Notes under the pieces: generated by a model | Databases searched by the model: none | What the model was told of the DNA's origin: nothing | The model's input: only the letters and a program-made list of their open reading frames with translations | Translations under genes and position numbers: made by a program | Source: Streptomyces umbrinus | Lineage (GTDB): Bacteria > Actinomycetota > Actinomycetes > Streptomycetales > Streptomycetaceae | Assembly: GCF_030817415.1 (NCBI RefSeq) | Contig: NZ_JAUSZI010000002.1 | Location: 4,650,001 to 4,714,000 of the forward strand | DNA length: 64,000 nt | Reading direction: 5' to 3' | In this document: positions 41,360 to 50,488 of the stretch, piece after piece | Position numbering within the stretch: the first letter of the stretch is position 1 | How the letters are laid out: each line of letters opens with the position of its first letter

Positions 41360-43132
41360 GTGCGCAAGGTGTTGATCGCCAACCGTGGCGAAATCGCTGT
41401 TCGTGTCGCCCGGGCGTGCCGAGACGCCGGTATCGCGAGCGTGGCGGTGTACGCCGAGCCGGACCGGGACGCACTGCATGTGCGGGCCGCGGACGAGGCG
41501 TTCGCGCTGGGCGGTGACACCCCCGCGACCAGCTACCTCGACATGGCCAAGGTGCTGCAGGCCGCCAAGGACTCCGGCGCGGACGCCATCCACCCCGGCT
41601 ACGGCTTCCTTTCCGAGAACGCCGACTTCGCCCAGGCCGTCCTGGACGCCGGGCTGATCTGGATCGGCCCGCCGCCGCAGGCGATTCGCGACCTGGGTGA
41701 CAAGGTCGCCGCCCGGCACATCGCGCAGCGCGCCGGTGCCCCGCTGGTGGCCGGCACCCCGGACCCGGTGTCGGGCGCCGAGGAGGTCGTGGCCTTCGCC
41801 GAGCAGCACGGCCTGCCGATCGCCATCAAGGCGGCCTTCGGCGGCGGGGGTCGCGGCCTGAAGGTCGCCCGCACCCTGGAAGAAGTCCCCGAGCTGTACG
41901 ACTCGGCCGTCCGCGAGGCGGTGGCCGCCTTCGGGCGCGGCGAGTGCTTCGTGGAGCGCTACCTCGACAAGCCGCGGCACGTGGAGACCCAGTGCCTGGC
42001 CGACAGCCACGGCAACGTGGTCGTCGTGTCGACGCGTGACTGCTCGCTGCAGCGCCGGCACCAGAAGCTGGTCGAGGAGGCGCCCGCACCGTTCCTCTCC
42101 GACGAGCAGGTCGCCGAGCTGTACTCCTCCTCGAAGGCCATCCTCAAGGAGGCCGGTTACGTCGGCGCCGGCACCGTCGAGTTCCTGGTCGGCACGGACG
42201 GCACGATCTCCTTCCTGGAGGTCAACACCCGTCTGCAGGTGGAGCACCCGGTGACCGAGGAGGTCGCCGGAATCGACCTGGTCCGCGAGATGTTCCGCAT
42301 CGCCGACGGCGAGGAGCTCGGCTACGGCGACCCGGAACTGCGCGGCCACTCCTTCGAGTTCCGCATCAACGGCGAGGACCCGGGCCGCAACTTCCTGCCC
42401 GCCCCCGGCACGGTGACGGTGTTCGCCCCGCCGTCGGGTCCGGGTGTGCGGCTGGACGCGGGCGTGGAGAGCGGTTCGGTCATCGGCCCGGCCTGGGACT
42501 CCCTGCTCGCCAAGCTGATCGTCACCGGCGCCACCCGCGAGCAGGCCCTGCAGCGGGCCGCCCGCGCGCTGGCCGAGTTCAACGTCGAGGGCATGGCGAC
42601 CGCGATCCCCTTCCACCGCGCGGTGGTGAAGGACCCGGCGTTCGCCCCCGAACTGACCGGCTCCGCCGACCCGTTCACGGTCCACACCCGCTGGATCGAG
42701 ACCGAGTTCGTCAACGAGATCAAGCCGTTCGCGGCTCCCGCGGACACCGAGGTGGAGGACGAGCCGGGCCGCGAGACGGTCGTCGTCGAGGTCGGCGGCA
42801 AGCGCCTGGAAGTCTCCCTGCCGGTCTCCCTGGGCATGTCCCTGGCCCGTACGGGCCTCGCGGCCGGTGCCAAGCCCAAGCGCCGCGCGGCCAAGAAGTC
42901 CGGCCCGGCCGCCTCCGGCGACACCCTCGCCTCCCCCATGCAGGGCACCATCGTCAAGGTCGCCGTCGAGGAGGGCCAGGAGGTCAAGGAAGGCGACCTC
43001 GTCGTCGTCCTGGAAGCCATGAAGATGGAACAGCCCCTCAACGCCCACCGCTCCGGCACCGTCAAGGCCCTGTCCGCCGAAGTCGGCGCCTCCGTCACCT
43101 CCGGCGCCCTCATCTGCGAGATCAAGGACTGA
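41360..43132 (+). CDS. accA2: acetyl/propionyl-CoA carboxylase alpha chain (biotin carboxylase + biotin carrier)
   Basis: 590-aa subunit shared by acyl-CoA carboxylases. The biotin carboxylase domain runs over residues 1-450: [23 protein letters not shown]-grasp [32 protein letters not shown]. An Ala/Lys linker ([11 protein letters not shown]) and a C-terminal biotinyl domain with EAMKMEQP, the lysine biotinylated by BirA, follow. It partners with PccB/PccE (36.4-38.2 kb). GTG 41360 gives the 590 aa I recall for S. coelicolor AccA2; the longer in-frame start is unsupported. Confidence 0.95.
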   Translation: MRKVLIANRGEIAVRVARACRDAGIASVAVYAEPDRDALHVRAADEAFALGGDTPATSYLDMAKVLQAAKDSGADAIHPGYGFLSENADFAQAVLDAGLIWIGPPPQAIRDLGDKVAARHIAQRAGAPLVAGTPDPVSGAEEVVAFAEQHGLPIAIKAAFGGGGRGLKVARTLEEVPELYDSAVREAVAAFGRGECFVERYLDKPRHVETQCLADSHGNVVVVSTRDCSLQRRHQKLVEEAPAPFLSDEQVAELYSSSKAILKEAGYVGAGTVEFLVGTDGTISFLEVNTRLQVEHPVTEEVAGIDLVREMFRIADGEELGYGDPELRGHSFEFRINGEDPGRNFLPAPGTVTVFAPPSGPGVRLDAGVESGSVIGPAWDSLLAKLIVTGATREQALQRAARALAEFNVEGMATAIPFHRAVVKDPAFAPELTGSADPFTVHTRWIETEFVNEIKPFAAPADTEVEDEPGRETVVVEVGGKRLEVSLPVSLGMSLARTGLAAGAKPKRRAAKKSGPAASGDTLASPMQGTIVKVAVEEGQEVKEGDLVVVLEAMKMEQPLNAHRSGTVKALSAEVGASVTSGALICEIKD

Positions 43133-43204
43133 CCACCTCCTCGGCTCCTGAGTCGCGTCAGGGGGCGGGTGGTTCGCCCATGTCCGGTCTGCGAGCCCGG
43201 TGGG

Positions 43205-43365
43205 GGCTGGTCGCGCAGTTCCCCGCGCCCCTTGGGGGGTGGCGGCCGGTTCGCATAGTGCGGGTCGACGTGAGTTCCGCAGGCCGAGGCGCCCGGCAGA
43301 CAGGCTTAGCCTGTCTGCCGGGCGCCTCGGCCTTTCAAGGGGCGCGGGGAACTGCGCGACCAGCC
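43205..43365. repeat. nested inverted repeat with perfect 53-bp palindrome, flanked by family A copies
   Basis: Outer arms of 30 bp (43205-43234 with 43336-43365) are inverted family-A copies around the core GCGCAGTTCCCCGCGCCCC. Inside, 43281-43306 and 43308-43333 are perfect 26-bp inverted arms with a single T between (arm starts AGGCCGAGGCGCCC). Nothing coding is seen in 43133-43460. The structure could end accA2 transcription and could also be a small mobile unit. Confidence 0.8.
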
Positions 43366-43460
43366 ACACACGACCCGCAGCCCCGGAACAACAGCAATCG
43401 GGCAGACGAGCAGGGCTTCGGACAGCCACATCCCGGCCTGCGCTCACAAGAGAGGCGAGG

Positions 43461-44042
43461 GTGAATCACATGGCCAAGCCGCCGCCAGGCACCCGCATGC
43501 GAGCCGACGCACGCCGCAACCACGACCGGCTGGTCTCCGAAGCGCGGACCACGTTCGCGGAGTTCGGCGCGGACGCCTCCCTGGAAGACGTGGCCAGAAG
43601 GGCCGGAGTGGGCATCGGCACGCTCTACCGGCACTTCCCGAACCGCCACGCACTGCTGAGTTCGGTCTTCTCGGACGCGGTGAGCGATCTCCTGGACCTC
43701 TCGCGCGAACTACTGGACGACCCGCAGCCGTGCACGGCGCTCGTGGCATGGCTGCGCGCCATCATCACTCATGCGGGTGAGTACCGCGGTCTGTCGCGGG
43801 CGCTCATGGCGGCCTCGCACGACGACGCCTCGGAACTCGCCCGGTGCAGCGGTCCGATGCGTGAGGCGGGCAGCGCCCTGCTCGTCCGGGCGCAGCGGGC
43901 GGGCGCCGTGCGCTCCGACGTCTCCATCGGCGACCTGCTCCAGCTGACCAATGCCATCGCGCTGGCGGCCGAGGAGACCCCGGACGATCCGGAGTTGGCC
44001 GACCGCCTGCTGACACTGACTCTGCAGGGCCTCAAGTCCTGA
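43461..44042 (+). CDS. TetR family transcriptional regulator
   Basis: 193-aa regulator. The helix-turn-helix segment is FAEFGADASLEDVARRAGVGIGTLYRHFPNR near residues 35-65. The C-terminal ligand-binding domain (LRAIITHAGEYRGLSRAL...) resembles SbtR-type TetR C-terminal domains. The effector is unknown and no divergent target is evident. GTG 43461 with AGAGG is preferred; ATG 43470 is an alternative. It converges with the DeoR gene. Confidence 0.87.
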   Translation: MNHMAKPPPGTRMRADARRNHDRLVSEARTTFAEFGADASLEDVARRAGVGIGTLYRHFPNRHALLSSVFSDAVSDLLDLSRELLDDPQPCTALVAWLRAIITHAGEYRGLSRALMAASHDDASELARCSGPMREAGSALLVRAQRAGAVRSDVSIGDLLQLTNAIALAAEETPDDPELADRLLTLTLQGLKS

Positions 44043-44138
44043 CGCCCCGCACACCGAACACACGCACTACCGTGGCCGCGCTTCCTGACGTACGAACTGG
44101 ACCGTCGTCCGTCAGGATCCGGGCCGGCCGGCTGCCCG

Positions 44139-45107
44139 TCAGCGTCGGCGCAGGTCCGCGACCCGCGCCCGCTCGCTCTGGGGCTGTTCCCGTTCCCCCA
44201 GCACCGCGGCCGCACTGCGCAACTGCGGGCCTCCGCCGGGGACCTGGCCACGCCTGGGGCCGGGGAGCGGCACGTCCCGGCGTGGCGGCTGACGCCCCGC
44301 CGGGACCGTATCCCCGCCCGCACCACCGGCTCCGGCCACCGCGATCTGTACGCCCTGATCCGCCAGGGCCTGCAGTTCGGTGCCCGCGCGGTCGTCGTGG
44401 GCGGGTGGCTCGTCGGTGACGAGCCGGGTGATCACGTCGGTCGGCACGGTCTGGAACATCGTGTCGGTGCCGAGCTTGGTGTGGTCGGCGAGGACGACGA
44501 CCTCGGCGGCCGCCTGCACCAGCGCGCGGTCGACGGACGCCGACAGCATGTTGGAGGTGGACAGGCCGCGCTCGGCGGTCAGTCCGCTCCCCGACAGGAA
44601 GGCCCGGGAGACCCGCAGCCCCTGGAGGGACTGCTCGGCCCCGCTGCCGACCAGGGCGTAGTTGGAACCGCGCAGGGTGCCGCCGGTCATCACGACCTCC
44701 ACGCGGTTGGCGTGGGCCAGCGCCTGGGCCACCAGCAGGGAGTTGGTGACGACGGTCAGACCGGGGACCCGCGCGAGCCGGCGGGCCAGCTCCTGTGTCG
44801 TGGTTCCCGCCCCCACCACAATGGCCTCGCCCTCTTCGACGAGACTTGCGGCGAGATCGGCGATGGCCGTCTTCTCGGCGGTCGCGAGATGAGATTTCTG
44901 CGGAAAGCCGGACTCCCGCGTGAACCCGCCCGGCAATACCGCACCGCCATGCCGGCGGTCGAGGAGTCCTTCTGCCTCCAGTGCGCGCACGTCCCGCCGT
45001 ACGGTCACTTCGGAGGTCTGGACGACGCGGGCGAGCTCACGGAGCGACACGGCCCCATTCGCTCGCACCATTTCGAGGATCAATTGGCGACGTTCTGCAG
45101 CGAACAC
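44139..45107 (-). CDS. DeoR/GlpR family transcriptional regulator
   Basis: 322-aa repressor of sugar or nucleoside metabolism. The N-terminal DeoR helix-turn-helix is RQLILEMVRANGAVSLRELA with QTSEVTVRRDVRALEAEGLL. The sensor domain carries VVGAGTTTQELARRL, VTNSLLVAQALA and ALVGSGAEQSLQGLRVSRAF, the phosphosugar-binding DeoR fold. The last 75 residues are a Pro/Arg-rich tail ending RARVADLRRR. The neighbouring PNP, phosphomutase and deoC genes suggest deoxyribose-phosphate or a related sugar phosphate as effector. A CTGCT-TTC-AGCAG palindrome lies upstream (45135-45147). The start is GTG 45107. Confidence 0.88.
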   Translation of the reverse strand: MFAAERRQLILEMVRANGAVSLRELARVVQTSEVTVRRDVRALEAEGLLDRRHGGAVLPGGFTRESGFPQKSHLATAEKTAIADLAASLVEEGEAIVVGAGTTTQELARRLARVPGLTVVTNSLLVAQALAHANRVEVVMTGGTLRGSNYALVGSGAEQSLQGLRVSRAFLSGSGLTAERGLSTSNMLSASVDRALVQAAAEVVVLADHTKLGTDTMFQTVPTDVITRLVTDEPPAHDDRAGTELQALADQGVQIAVAGAGGAGGDTVPAGRQPPRRDVPLPGPRRGQVPGGGPQLRSAAAVLGEREQPQSERARVADLRRR

Positions 45108-45297
45108 GAAACTGACAGTAACCCCAACGACCGTCTGCTTTCAGCAGTTTGCGCCGAATAACAGAAGTTGTTCGCACCGCAGGGCACGAAGTGGTATACG
45201 CGCCTAATCGCGGCGCCTATGCCGTACGAATGGGCCGCGACTCACCGTCACCAAGGGCCGACGGTCCCCGTGACCAGCGGGGAACCGTCTTTCGCCG

Positions 45298-46746
45298 TCA
45301 GGATTCGCCCTCGGTCTTCCGGGTGTGCAGCTGCCGGGCCACCTCGGCGATCGAGCCCGACAGGGACGGGTACACGGTGAAGGCGTTCGCGATCTGTTCG
45401 ACGGTCAGGTTGTTGTCGACCGCGAGCGAGATCGGGTGGATGAGTTCCGAGGCGCGCGGCGAGACGACGACACCGCCGACGACGATCCCGGTGCCCGGGC
45501 GGCAGAAGATCTTGACGAAGCCGTCACGGATGCCCTGCATCTTGGCGCGCGGGTTGCGCAGCAGGGGCAGCTTGACGACCCGGGCGTCGATCACGCCGCC
45601 GTCGACATCCGCCTGGGAGTAACCGACGGTGGCGATCTCGGGGTCGGTGAAGACGTTCGACGAGACCGTCTTGAGGTTCAGCGGGGCGACCGCGTCGCCG
45701 AGGAAGTGGTACATGGCGATTCGGCCCTGCATGGCGGCCACGGAGGCGAGCGCGAAGACGCCGGTCACGTCACCGGCGGCGTACACGCCCGGGGCGGAGG
45801 TCCTGGAGACCCTGTCGGTCCAGATGTGGCCGGACTCCCGGACCTTGACCCCGGCTTCTTCGAGACCCATGCCGTGGCTGTTGGGGATGGCGCCTACGGC
45901 CATCAGACAGTGCGAGCCGGTGATGACCCGGCCGTCGGCGAGCGTCACCTCGACGCGGTCGCCGACACGCTTGGCGGACGCGGCGCGCGAGCGGGCCATG
46001 ACGTTCATCCCGCGCCGGCGGAACACGTCCTCCAGGACGGCGGCCGCGTCCGGGTCCTCGCCCGGCAGCACGCGGTCGCGGCTGGAGACGAGCGTGACCC
46101 GCGAGCCGAGGGCCTGGTAGGCGCCGGCGAACTCGGCACCGGTGACACCGGACCCGACGACGATGAGCTCCTCGGGCAGCTCGTCGAGGTCGTAGACCTG
46201 CGTCCAGTTGAGGATCCGCTCCCCGTCCGGCTGCGCGTCGGGCAGCTCACGGGGGTGCCCGCCGGTGGCGATGAGCACGGCGTCGGCGACGAGCGTCTCC
46301 TCGCTGCCGTCGGCGGCCCGTACGACGACCTTGCGCGAGCCGTCCAGTGCCTGCATGCCCTCGAGCCGCCCGCGGCCGCGCAGGACGCGGGCGCCGGCGC
46401 GCGTCACGGAGGCGGTGATGTCGTGCGACTGGGCGAGCGCGAGCCGCTTCACACGGCGGTTGACCTTCCCGAGGTCGACACCGACGACCCGCGCGGGCGT
46501 GTCGATGTGAGGAGTGTCATCGGCGACGATGATCCCCAGCTCCTCGTACGACGAGTCGAAGGTGGTCATCACCTCCGCCGTCGCGATCAGGGTCTTCGAC
46601 GGGACGCAGTCGGTGAGCACCGACGCCCCGCCCAGACCGTCGCAGTCGACGACGGTCACCTCCGCGCCGAGCTGGGCGGCCACCAGGGCCGCCTCGTATC
46701 CGCCGGGTCCGCCACCAATGATCACGATCCGAGTCACGTACTCCAT
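45298..46746 (-). CDS. NAD(P)H-quinone dehydrogenase (dihydrolipoamide dehydrogenase-like, LpdA type)
   Basis: 482-aa FAD flavoprotein of the pyridine nucleotide-disulfide family. The N-terminal FAD site is IVIIGGGPGGYEAALVAAQLG. The redox segment is GLGGASVLTDCVPSKTL, which has only one cysteine where true lipoamide dehydrogenases have CxxxxC. Other seen features: NAD site VVGSGVTGAEFAGA, GVYAAGDVTGVF and the C-terminal dimer domain. It therefore probably reduces quinones, like M. tuberculosis LpdA (Rv3303c), rather than lipoamide. ATG 46746 is chosen; GTG three codons later is possible. Confidence 0.88.
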   Translation of the reverse strand: MEYVTRIVIIGGGPGGYEAALVAAQLGAEVTVVDCDGLGGASVLTDCVPSKTLIATAEVMTTFDSSYEELGIIVADDTPHIDTPARVVGVDLGKVNRRVKRLALAQSHDITASVTRAGARVLRGRGRLEGMQALDGSRKVVVRAADGSEETLVADAVLIATGGHPRELPDAQPDGERILNWTQVYDLDELPEELIVVGSGVTGAEFAGAYQALGSRVTLVSSRDRVLPGEDPDAAAVLEDVFRRRGMNVMARSRAASAKRVGDRVEVTLADGRVITGSHCLMAVGAIPNSHGMGLEEAGVKVRESGHIWTDRVSRTSAPGVYAAGDVTGVFALASVAAMQGRIAMYHFLGDAVAPLNLKTVSSNVFTDPEIATVGYSQADVDGGVIDARVVKLPLLRNPRAKMQGIRDGFVKIFCRPGTGIVVGGVVVSPRASELIHPISLAVDNNLTVEQIANAFTVYPSLSGSIAEVARQLHTRKTEGES

Positions 46747-46896
46747 TGTCCCGCACGCTTCAAGGTGCTTCCGCCCGGGGGGCCGCCGACGGGACGAGGA
46801 TCACGGGATCCGGGCGGTGCGGGTACGGGCTCCCGACGGCCCGGATACGAAATCCGGGTGCTCCGGTTACGGGAGAGGCGTAAGCGTTCGCTGCCG

Positions 46897-46908
46897 TACC
46901 CTCGATCC
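46897..46908 (+). promoter_or_regulatory. -10 box (TACCCT), leaderless start
   Basis: TACCCT at 46897-46902 ends 6 nt before ATG 46909. Confidence 0.5.
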
Positions 46909-47346
46909 ATGTCGCTCTACGCCGCGTACGCCGGCAATCTCGACCCGCGGCTCATGACGCGCCGCGCCCCGCACTCGCCGCTGCGCGCCACGGGGTGGCT
47001 GAACGGCTGGCGGCTGACGTTCGGCGGCGAGCACATGGGCTGGGAGGGCGCGCTGGCCACCATCGTCGAGGCCCCGCGCTCGCAGGTCTTCGTCGCCCTG
47101 TACGACATCGCACCCCCGGACGAGGAGTCCATGGACCGCTGGGAGGGCGTCGGCCTGGACGTCTACCGGCGGATGCGGGTACGGATCCACACGCTGGAGG
47201 GCGAGGAGGCCGCGTGGGTCTACGTCCTCAACGGCTACGAGGGAGGGCTCCCCTCGGCCCGCTACCTCGGCGAGATCGCTGACGCGGCGGAATCGGCGGG
47301 CGCCCCCCACGACTACGTGATGGAGCTGCGCAAGCGTCCCTGCTGA
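46909..47346 (+). CDS. gamma-glutamylcyclotransferase family protein
   Basis: 145-aa AIG2/GGCT-like fold. It begins [16 protein letters not shown], the YGSNL-type substrate loop, and has [20 protein letters not shown] with the acidic residue region of the catalytic Glu. YDVMEL(R) at the end closes the barrel ([11 protein letters not shown]). The predicted reaction releases 5-oxoproline from gamma-glutamyl substrates; the true substrate is uncertain. ATG 46909 is fixed by the adjacent -10 box; the much longer upstream frame is an antisense shadow of the preceding gene. Confidence 0.82.
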   Translation: MSLYAAYAGNLDPRLMTRRAPHSPLRATGWLNGWRLTFGGEHMGWEGALATIVEAPRSQVFVALYDIAPPDEESMDRWEGVGLDVYRRMRVRIHTLEGEEAAWVYVLNGYEGGLPSARYLGEIADAAESAGAPHDYVMELRKRPC

Positions 47347-47479
47347 CGCACGGGCCCCGCGTTCGGCTCCCGCACGGGCGCCCGTCCCCGGGCGGCCCTC
47401 GCGGTCTTCGGCGGAAACAACAAGACAACGATCGCAATCCCGTGACCATCACCATCTACGCGCGTAGGCCCGGACCGGC

Positions 47480-47492
47480 TACCCTCGTGCGC
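47480..47492 (+). promoter_or_regulatory. -10 box (TACCCT), leaderless start
   Basis: TACCCT at 47480-47485 ends 7 nt before GTG 47493. Confidence 0.5.
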
Positions 47493-48317
47493 GTGAACGC
47501 ATCTCTTCTTCCGGACGACATCCAGGGCGACCCGTACGCCGCCGCCGACGCCGCCGCCGTGCGCGTACGGGAACTGACGGGCGCCGAGACCCACGACGTC
47601 GCTCTCGTGATGGGCTCCGGCTGGGCACCGGCCGTGGATGCCCTCGGCGACCCCGCGGCCGAGTTCCAGGTCACCGAGCTGCCCGGCTTCCCGCCGCCGG
47701 CGGTCGAGGGACACGGCGGCAAGGTCCGCTCGTACGAGATCGGCGACAAGCGCGCGCTCGTGTTCCTGGGCCGCACCCACTTCTACGAGGGCCGCGGTGT
47801 CGCCGCCGTCGCGCACGGCGTCCGTACCGCCGTGGCCGCCGGCTGCAAGACAATCGTGCTGACCAACGGCTGCGGGGGGCTGCGCGAGGGCATGCGGCCC
47901 GGGCAGCCGGTCCTCATCAGCGACCACATCAACCTGACGGCGGCGTCGCCGATCGTCGGCGCGAACTTCGTCGATCTGACGGATCTGTACTCGCCGCGGC
48001 TGCGCGCGCTGTGCAAGGAGATCGACGGGACCCTTGAGGAGGGGGTGTACGCGCAGTTCCCCGGGCCGCACTATGAGACGCCCGCGGAGATTCGGATGGC
48101 GCGGGTCATCGGGGCGGACCTGGTGGGGATGTCGACGACTCTTGAGGCCATCGCGGCGCGTGAGGCCGGTGCGGAGGTGCTCGGCATCTCCCTCGTCACC
48201 AACCTCGCCGCCGGGATGACCGGGGAGCCCCTCAACCACGAGGAGGTCCTCCAGGCGGGCCGCGACTCCGCCACCCACATGGGTGCCCTGCTGACCCAGG
48301 TCCTGGACCGGCTGTAG
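47493..48317 (+). CDS. purine-nucleoside phosphorylase
   Basis: 274-aa trimeric-type PNP: purine nucleoside plus phosphate gives base and (deoxy)ribose-1-phosphate. Seen: [18 protein letters not shown] (phosphate loop), [36 protein letters not shown] and the base-site [15 protein letters not shown]. Its product feeds the phosphomutase and DeoC downstream. GTG 47493 is supported by a leaderless -10 box; an ATG-like longer start at 47442 is not. Confidence 0.93.
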   Translation: MNASLLPDDIQGDPYAAADAAAVRVRELTGAETHDVALVMGSGWAPAVDALGDPAAEFQVTELPGFPPPAVEGHGGKVRSYEIGDKRALVFLGRTHFYEGRGVAAVAHGVRTAVAAGCKTIVLTNGCGGLREGMRPGQPVLISDHINLTAASPIVGANFVDLTDLYSPRLRALCKEIDGTLEEGVYAQFPGPHYETPAEIRMARVIGADLVGMSTTLEAIAAREAGAEVLGISLVTNLAAGMTGEPLNHEEVLQAGRDSATHMGALLTQVLDRL

Positions 48318-48324
48318 TTCCCGT

Positions 48325-48485
48325 CACTTACTCGGGGGCCGGCCCCCGAACCCCCGCTCCTCAACCGCCGGAGGGGCTGAAGACTTCGCGGCCCGGGCCG
48401 ACCCATTCAGCCCGTCCGGCGTTTGAGGACGAGGCCGTTCAGGCCGATAAAGGGGGTCTGGGGACGCAGCCCCCGGGAACGGGAC
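48325..48485. repeat. dispersed intergenic repeat, family B
   Basis: GGGGGCCGGCCCCC palindrome, CTCCTCAACCGCCGGAGGGG, and the inverted match GTCCGGCGTTTGAGGACG, followed by GGGGGTCTGGGGACGCAGCC. Same layout as the copy at 14.8 kb. Confidence 0.65.
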
Positions 48486-48535
48486 GGCTACGCGGCGCCA
48501 CAGGCCACCAGGACAAAGAGAGAGGTTGACCCGAC

Positions 48536-50167
48536 GTGCAGGACGGACTCACCGCACGGGCCAAGGCATGGCTGGCCGAGGACCCCGACGCGGAAACCCG
48601 TGAGGAACTCGCCAAGCTGATCGACGCCGAGGACACGGCGGAGCTCACCGCACGCTTCAGCGGCACCCTCCAGTTCGGCACGGCCGGCCTGCGCGGCGAA
48701 CTCGGCGCCGGCCCGATGCGGATGAACCGCTCGGTCGTCATCCGCGCCGCCGCGGGGCTCGCCGCGTACCTCAAGGCGAAGGGCCGGACCGGCGGCCTGG
48801 TCGTCGTGGGCTACGACGCCCGCCACAAGTCCGCCGACTTCGCCCGCGACACGGCGGCGGTCATGACGGGCGCGGGCCTGCGCGCAGCCGTACTCCCCCG
48901 CCCCCTCCCGACCCCCGTACTGGCTTACGCCATAAGGCACTTGGGCGCGGTGGCGGGCGTCGAGGTGACGGCCAGCCACAACCCGCCGCGCGACAACGGC
49001 TACAAGGTCTACCTCGGCGACGGCTCCCAGATCGTGCCCCCGGCGGACGCCGAGATCGCCGCGGAGATCGCCGCGATCACGAGCCTGGCCGACGTCCCCC
49101 GCCCGGACAGCGGCTGGGAGACCCTCGACGAGGGTGTCCTGGACGCCTATCTGGCCCGTACGGACGAGGTGCTGGCCGCCGGCTCCCCGCGTACGGCCCG
49201 CACGGTCTACACGGCGATGCACGGTGTCGGCAAGGAGACCCTCCTGGCGGCGTTCGCCCGGGCCGGCTTCCCGGAACCGGTCCTCGTCGCCGAACAGGCC
49301 GAGCCCGACCCGGACTTCCCGACCGTCGCCTTCCCCAACCCGGAAGAGCCCGGCGCGATGGACCTGGCCTTCGCGAAGGCCCGCGAGACGGACCCGGACC
49401 TGATCATCGCGAACGACCCGGACGCGGACCGCTGCGCGGCGGCCGTCAAGGACGGCGGGGACTGGCGCATGCTGCGCGGCGACGAGGTGGGCGCGCTCCT
49501 CGCCGAGCACCTCGTCCGCAGGGGCGCACGCGGCACGTTCGCGGAGTCGATCGTCTCGTCCTCCCTCCTCGGCCGGATCGCCCAGAAGGCGGGCCTGCCG
49601 TACGAGGAGACGCTGACGGGCTTCAAGTGGATCGCCCGCGTGGAGGACCTGCGGTACGGCTACGAGGAGGCGCTGGGCTACTGCGTCGACCCCGAGGGCG
49701 TACGGGACAAGGACGGCATCACGGCGGCCCTCCTGATCACGGAACTGGCCTCGGAGCTCAAGTCCGGGGGCCGCACCCTCCTCGACCTCCTCGACGACCT
49801 CGCGGTCGAGCACGGCCTGCACGCCACGGACCAGCTCTCGGTCCGCGTGGACGACCTGTCCCTCATCTCGGACGCGATGCGCCGTCTGCGCGAGCAGCCG
49901 CCCACGCGGCTCGCGGGCCTGTCCGTCACCAAGGCCGAGGACCTGACGAAGGGCACGGACACGCTCCCGCCCACCGACGGCCTGCGCTACACGCTGGACG
50001 GCGCCCGCGTCATCGTCCGCCCGAGCGGTACGGAGCCGAAGCTGAAGTGCTACCTGGAGGTCGTGGTCCCGGTGGGCACCCACGACAACCTCCCGGCGGC
50101 CCGCGCGAAGGCGACGGAACTCCTGACGACGATCAAGCGGGACCTGTCGGCGGCCGCGGGCATCTGA
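48536..50167 (+). CDS. phospho-sugar mutase (phosphopentomutase/phosphoglucomutase-phosphomannomutase superfamily)
   Basis: 543-aa alpha-D-phosphohexomutase-type enzyme. Seen: GTLQFGTAGLRGELGAGPMRMN, catalytic phosphoserine loop TASHNPPRDNGYKVY, metal loop NDPDADRCAAAV, and the C-terminal RPSGTEPKLKCYLEV phosphate site. Next to PNP and deoC, conversion of (deoxy)ribose-1-phosphate to the 5-phosphate is a reasonable inference; glucose or mannose phosphates are the alternative. The start is GTG 48536 (MQDGL) after AGAGAGG. Confidence 0.9.
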   Translation: MQDGLTARAKAWLAEDPDAETREELAKLIDAEDTAELTARFSGTLQFGTAGLRGELGAGPMRMNRSVVIRAAAGLAAYLKAKGRTGGLVVVGYDARHKSADFARDTAAVMTGAGLRAAVLPRPLPTPVLAYAIRHLGAVAGVEVTASHNPPRDNGYKVYLGDGSQIVPPADAEIAAEIAAITSLADVPRPDSGWETLDEGVLDAYLARTDEVLAAGSPRTARTVYTAMHGVGKETLLAAFARAGFPEPVLVAEQAEPDPDFPTVAFPNPEEPGAMDLAFAKARETDPDLIIANDPDADRCAAAVKDGGDWRMLRGDEVGALLAEHLVRRGARGTFAESIVSSSLLGRIAQKAGLPYEETLTGFKWIARVEDLRYGYEEALGYCVDPEGVRDKDGITAALLITELASELKSGGRTLLDLLDDLAVEHGLHATDQLSVRVDDLSLISDAMRRLREQPPTRLAGLSVTKAEDLTKGTDTLPPTDGLRYTLDGARVIVRPSGTEPKLKCYLEVVVPVGTHDNLPAARAKATELLTTIKRDLSAAAGI

Positions 50168-50417
50168 GGACCGGACGGATACCCGACGGGGGCCGGGTCC
50201 TACCACCGCGGCCCCCGCCGGACACGCCTGTCAGCAGCCAGGCGTCACAAGCCGTACCTGCTCTTCAAGTGGCGCCAGAAGTCCCGGTACATCCACTTGT
50301 CGAACTCCGTGATCTGAGCGGCGCTGCCCGCCTTCATGAGGAAGCAGCACTGGCCGGTCGGGGTCCAGTCGTAGAAGTCGTCGAGGCCGAAGGTGTGGCC
50401 GACCTCGTGCAGGTAGA

Positions 50418-50488
50418 TTTGACATCCTCCCCCTCTTAAAAGAGGGGGATTCCAACCCGGGTGGGTTGAGGTTCACGGACGTTCGACC
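50418..50488 (-). ncRNA. putative omega RNA (reRNA) 3' scaffold at the element right end
   Basis: TnpB systems make a guide RNA from the 3' end of tnpB through the right end. Here two stable hairpins overlap the tnpB stop (50436). Transcription leftward would append host sequence as guide, beginning about TCTACCTGCACGAGGTCGGC, i.e. the interrupted protease gene. The 5' boundary cannot be set by eye. Confidence 0.5.

Noticed and set aside
43281-43333. 53-bp palindrome as a CRISPR or phage attachment site
   Set aside because: Single perfect palindrome, no spacers, no integrase or tRNA nearby.
45325-47346. 673-aa frame antisense to the quinone dehydrogenase
   Set aside because: Only its last 145 residues are a real protein (gamma-glutamylcyclotransferase), with its own start at 46909.
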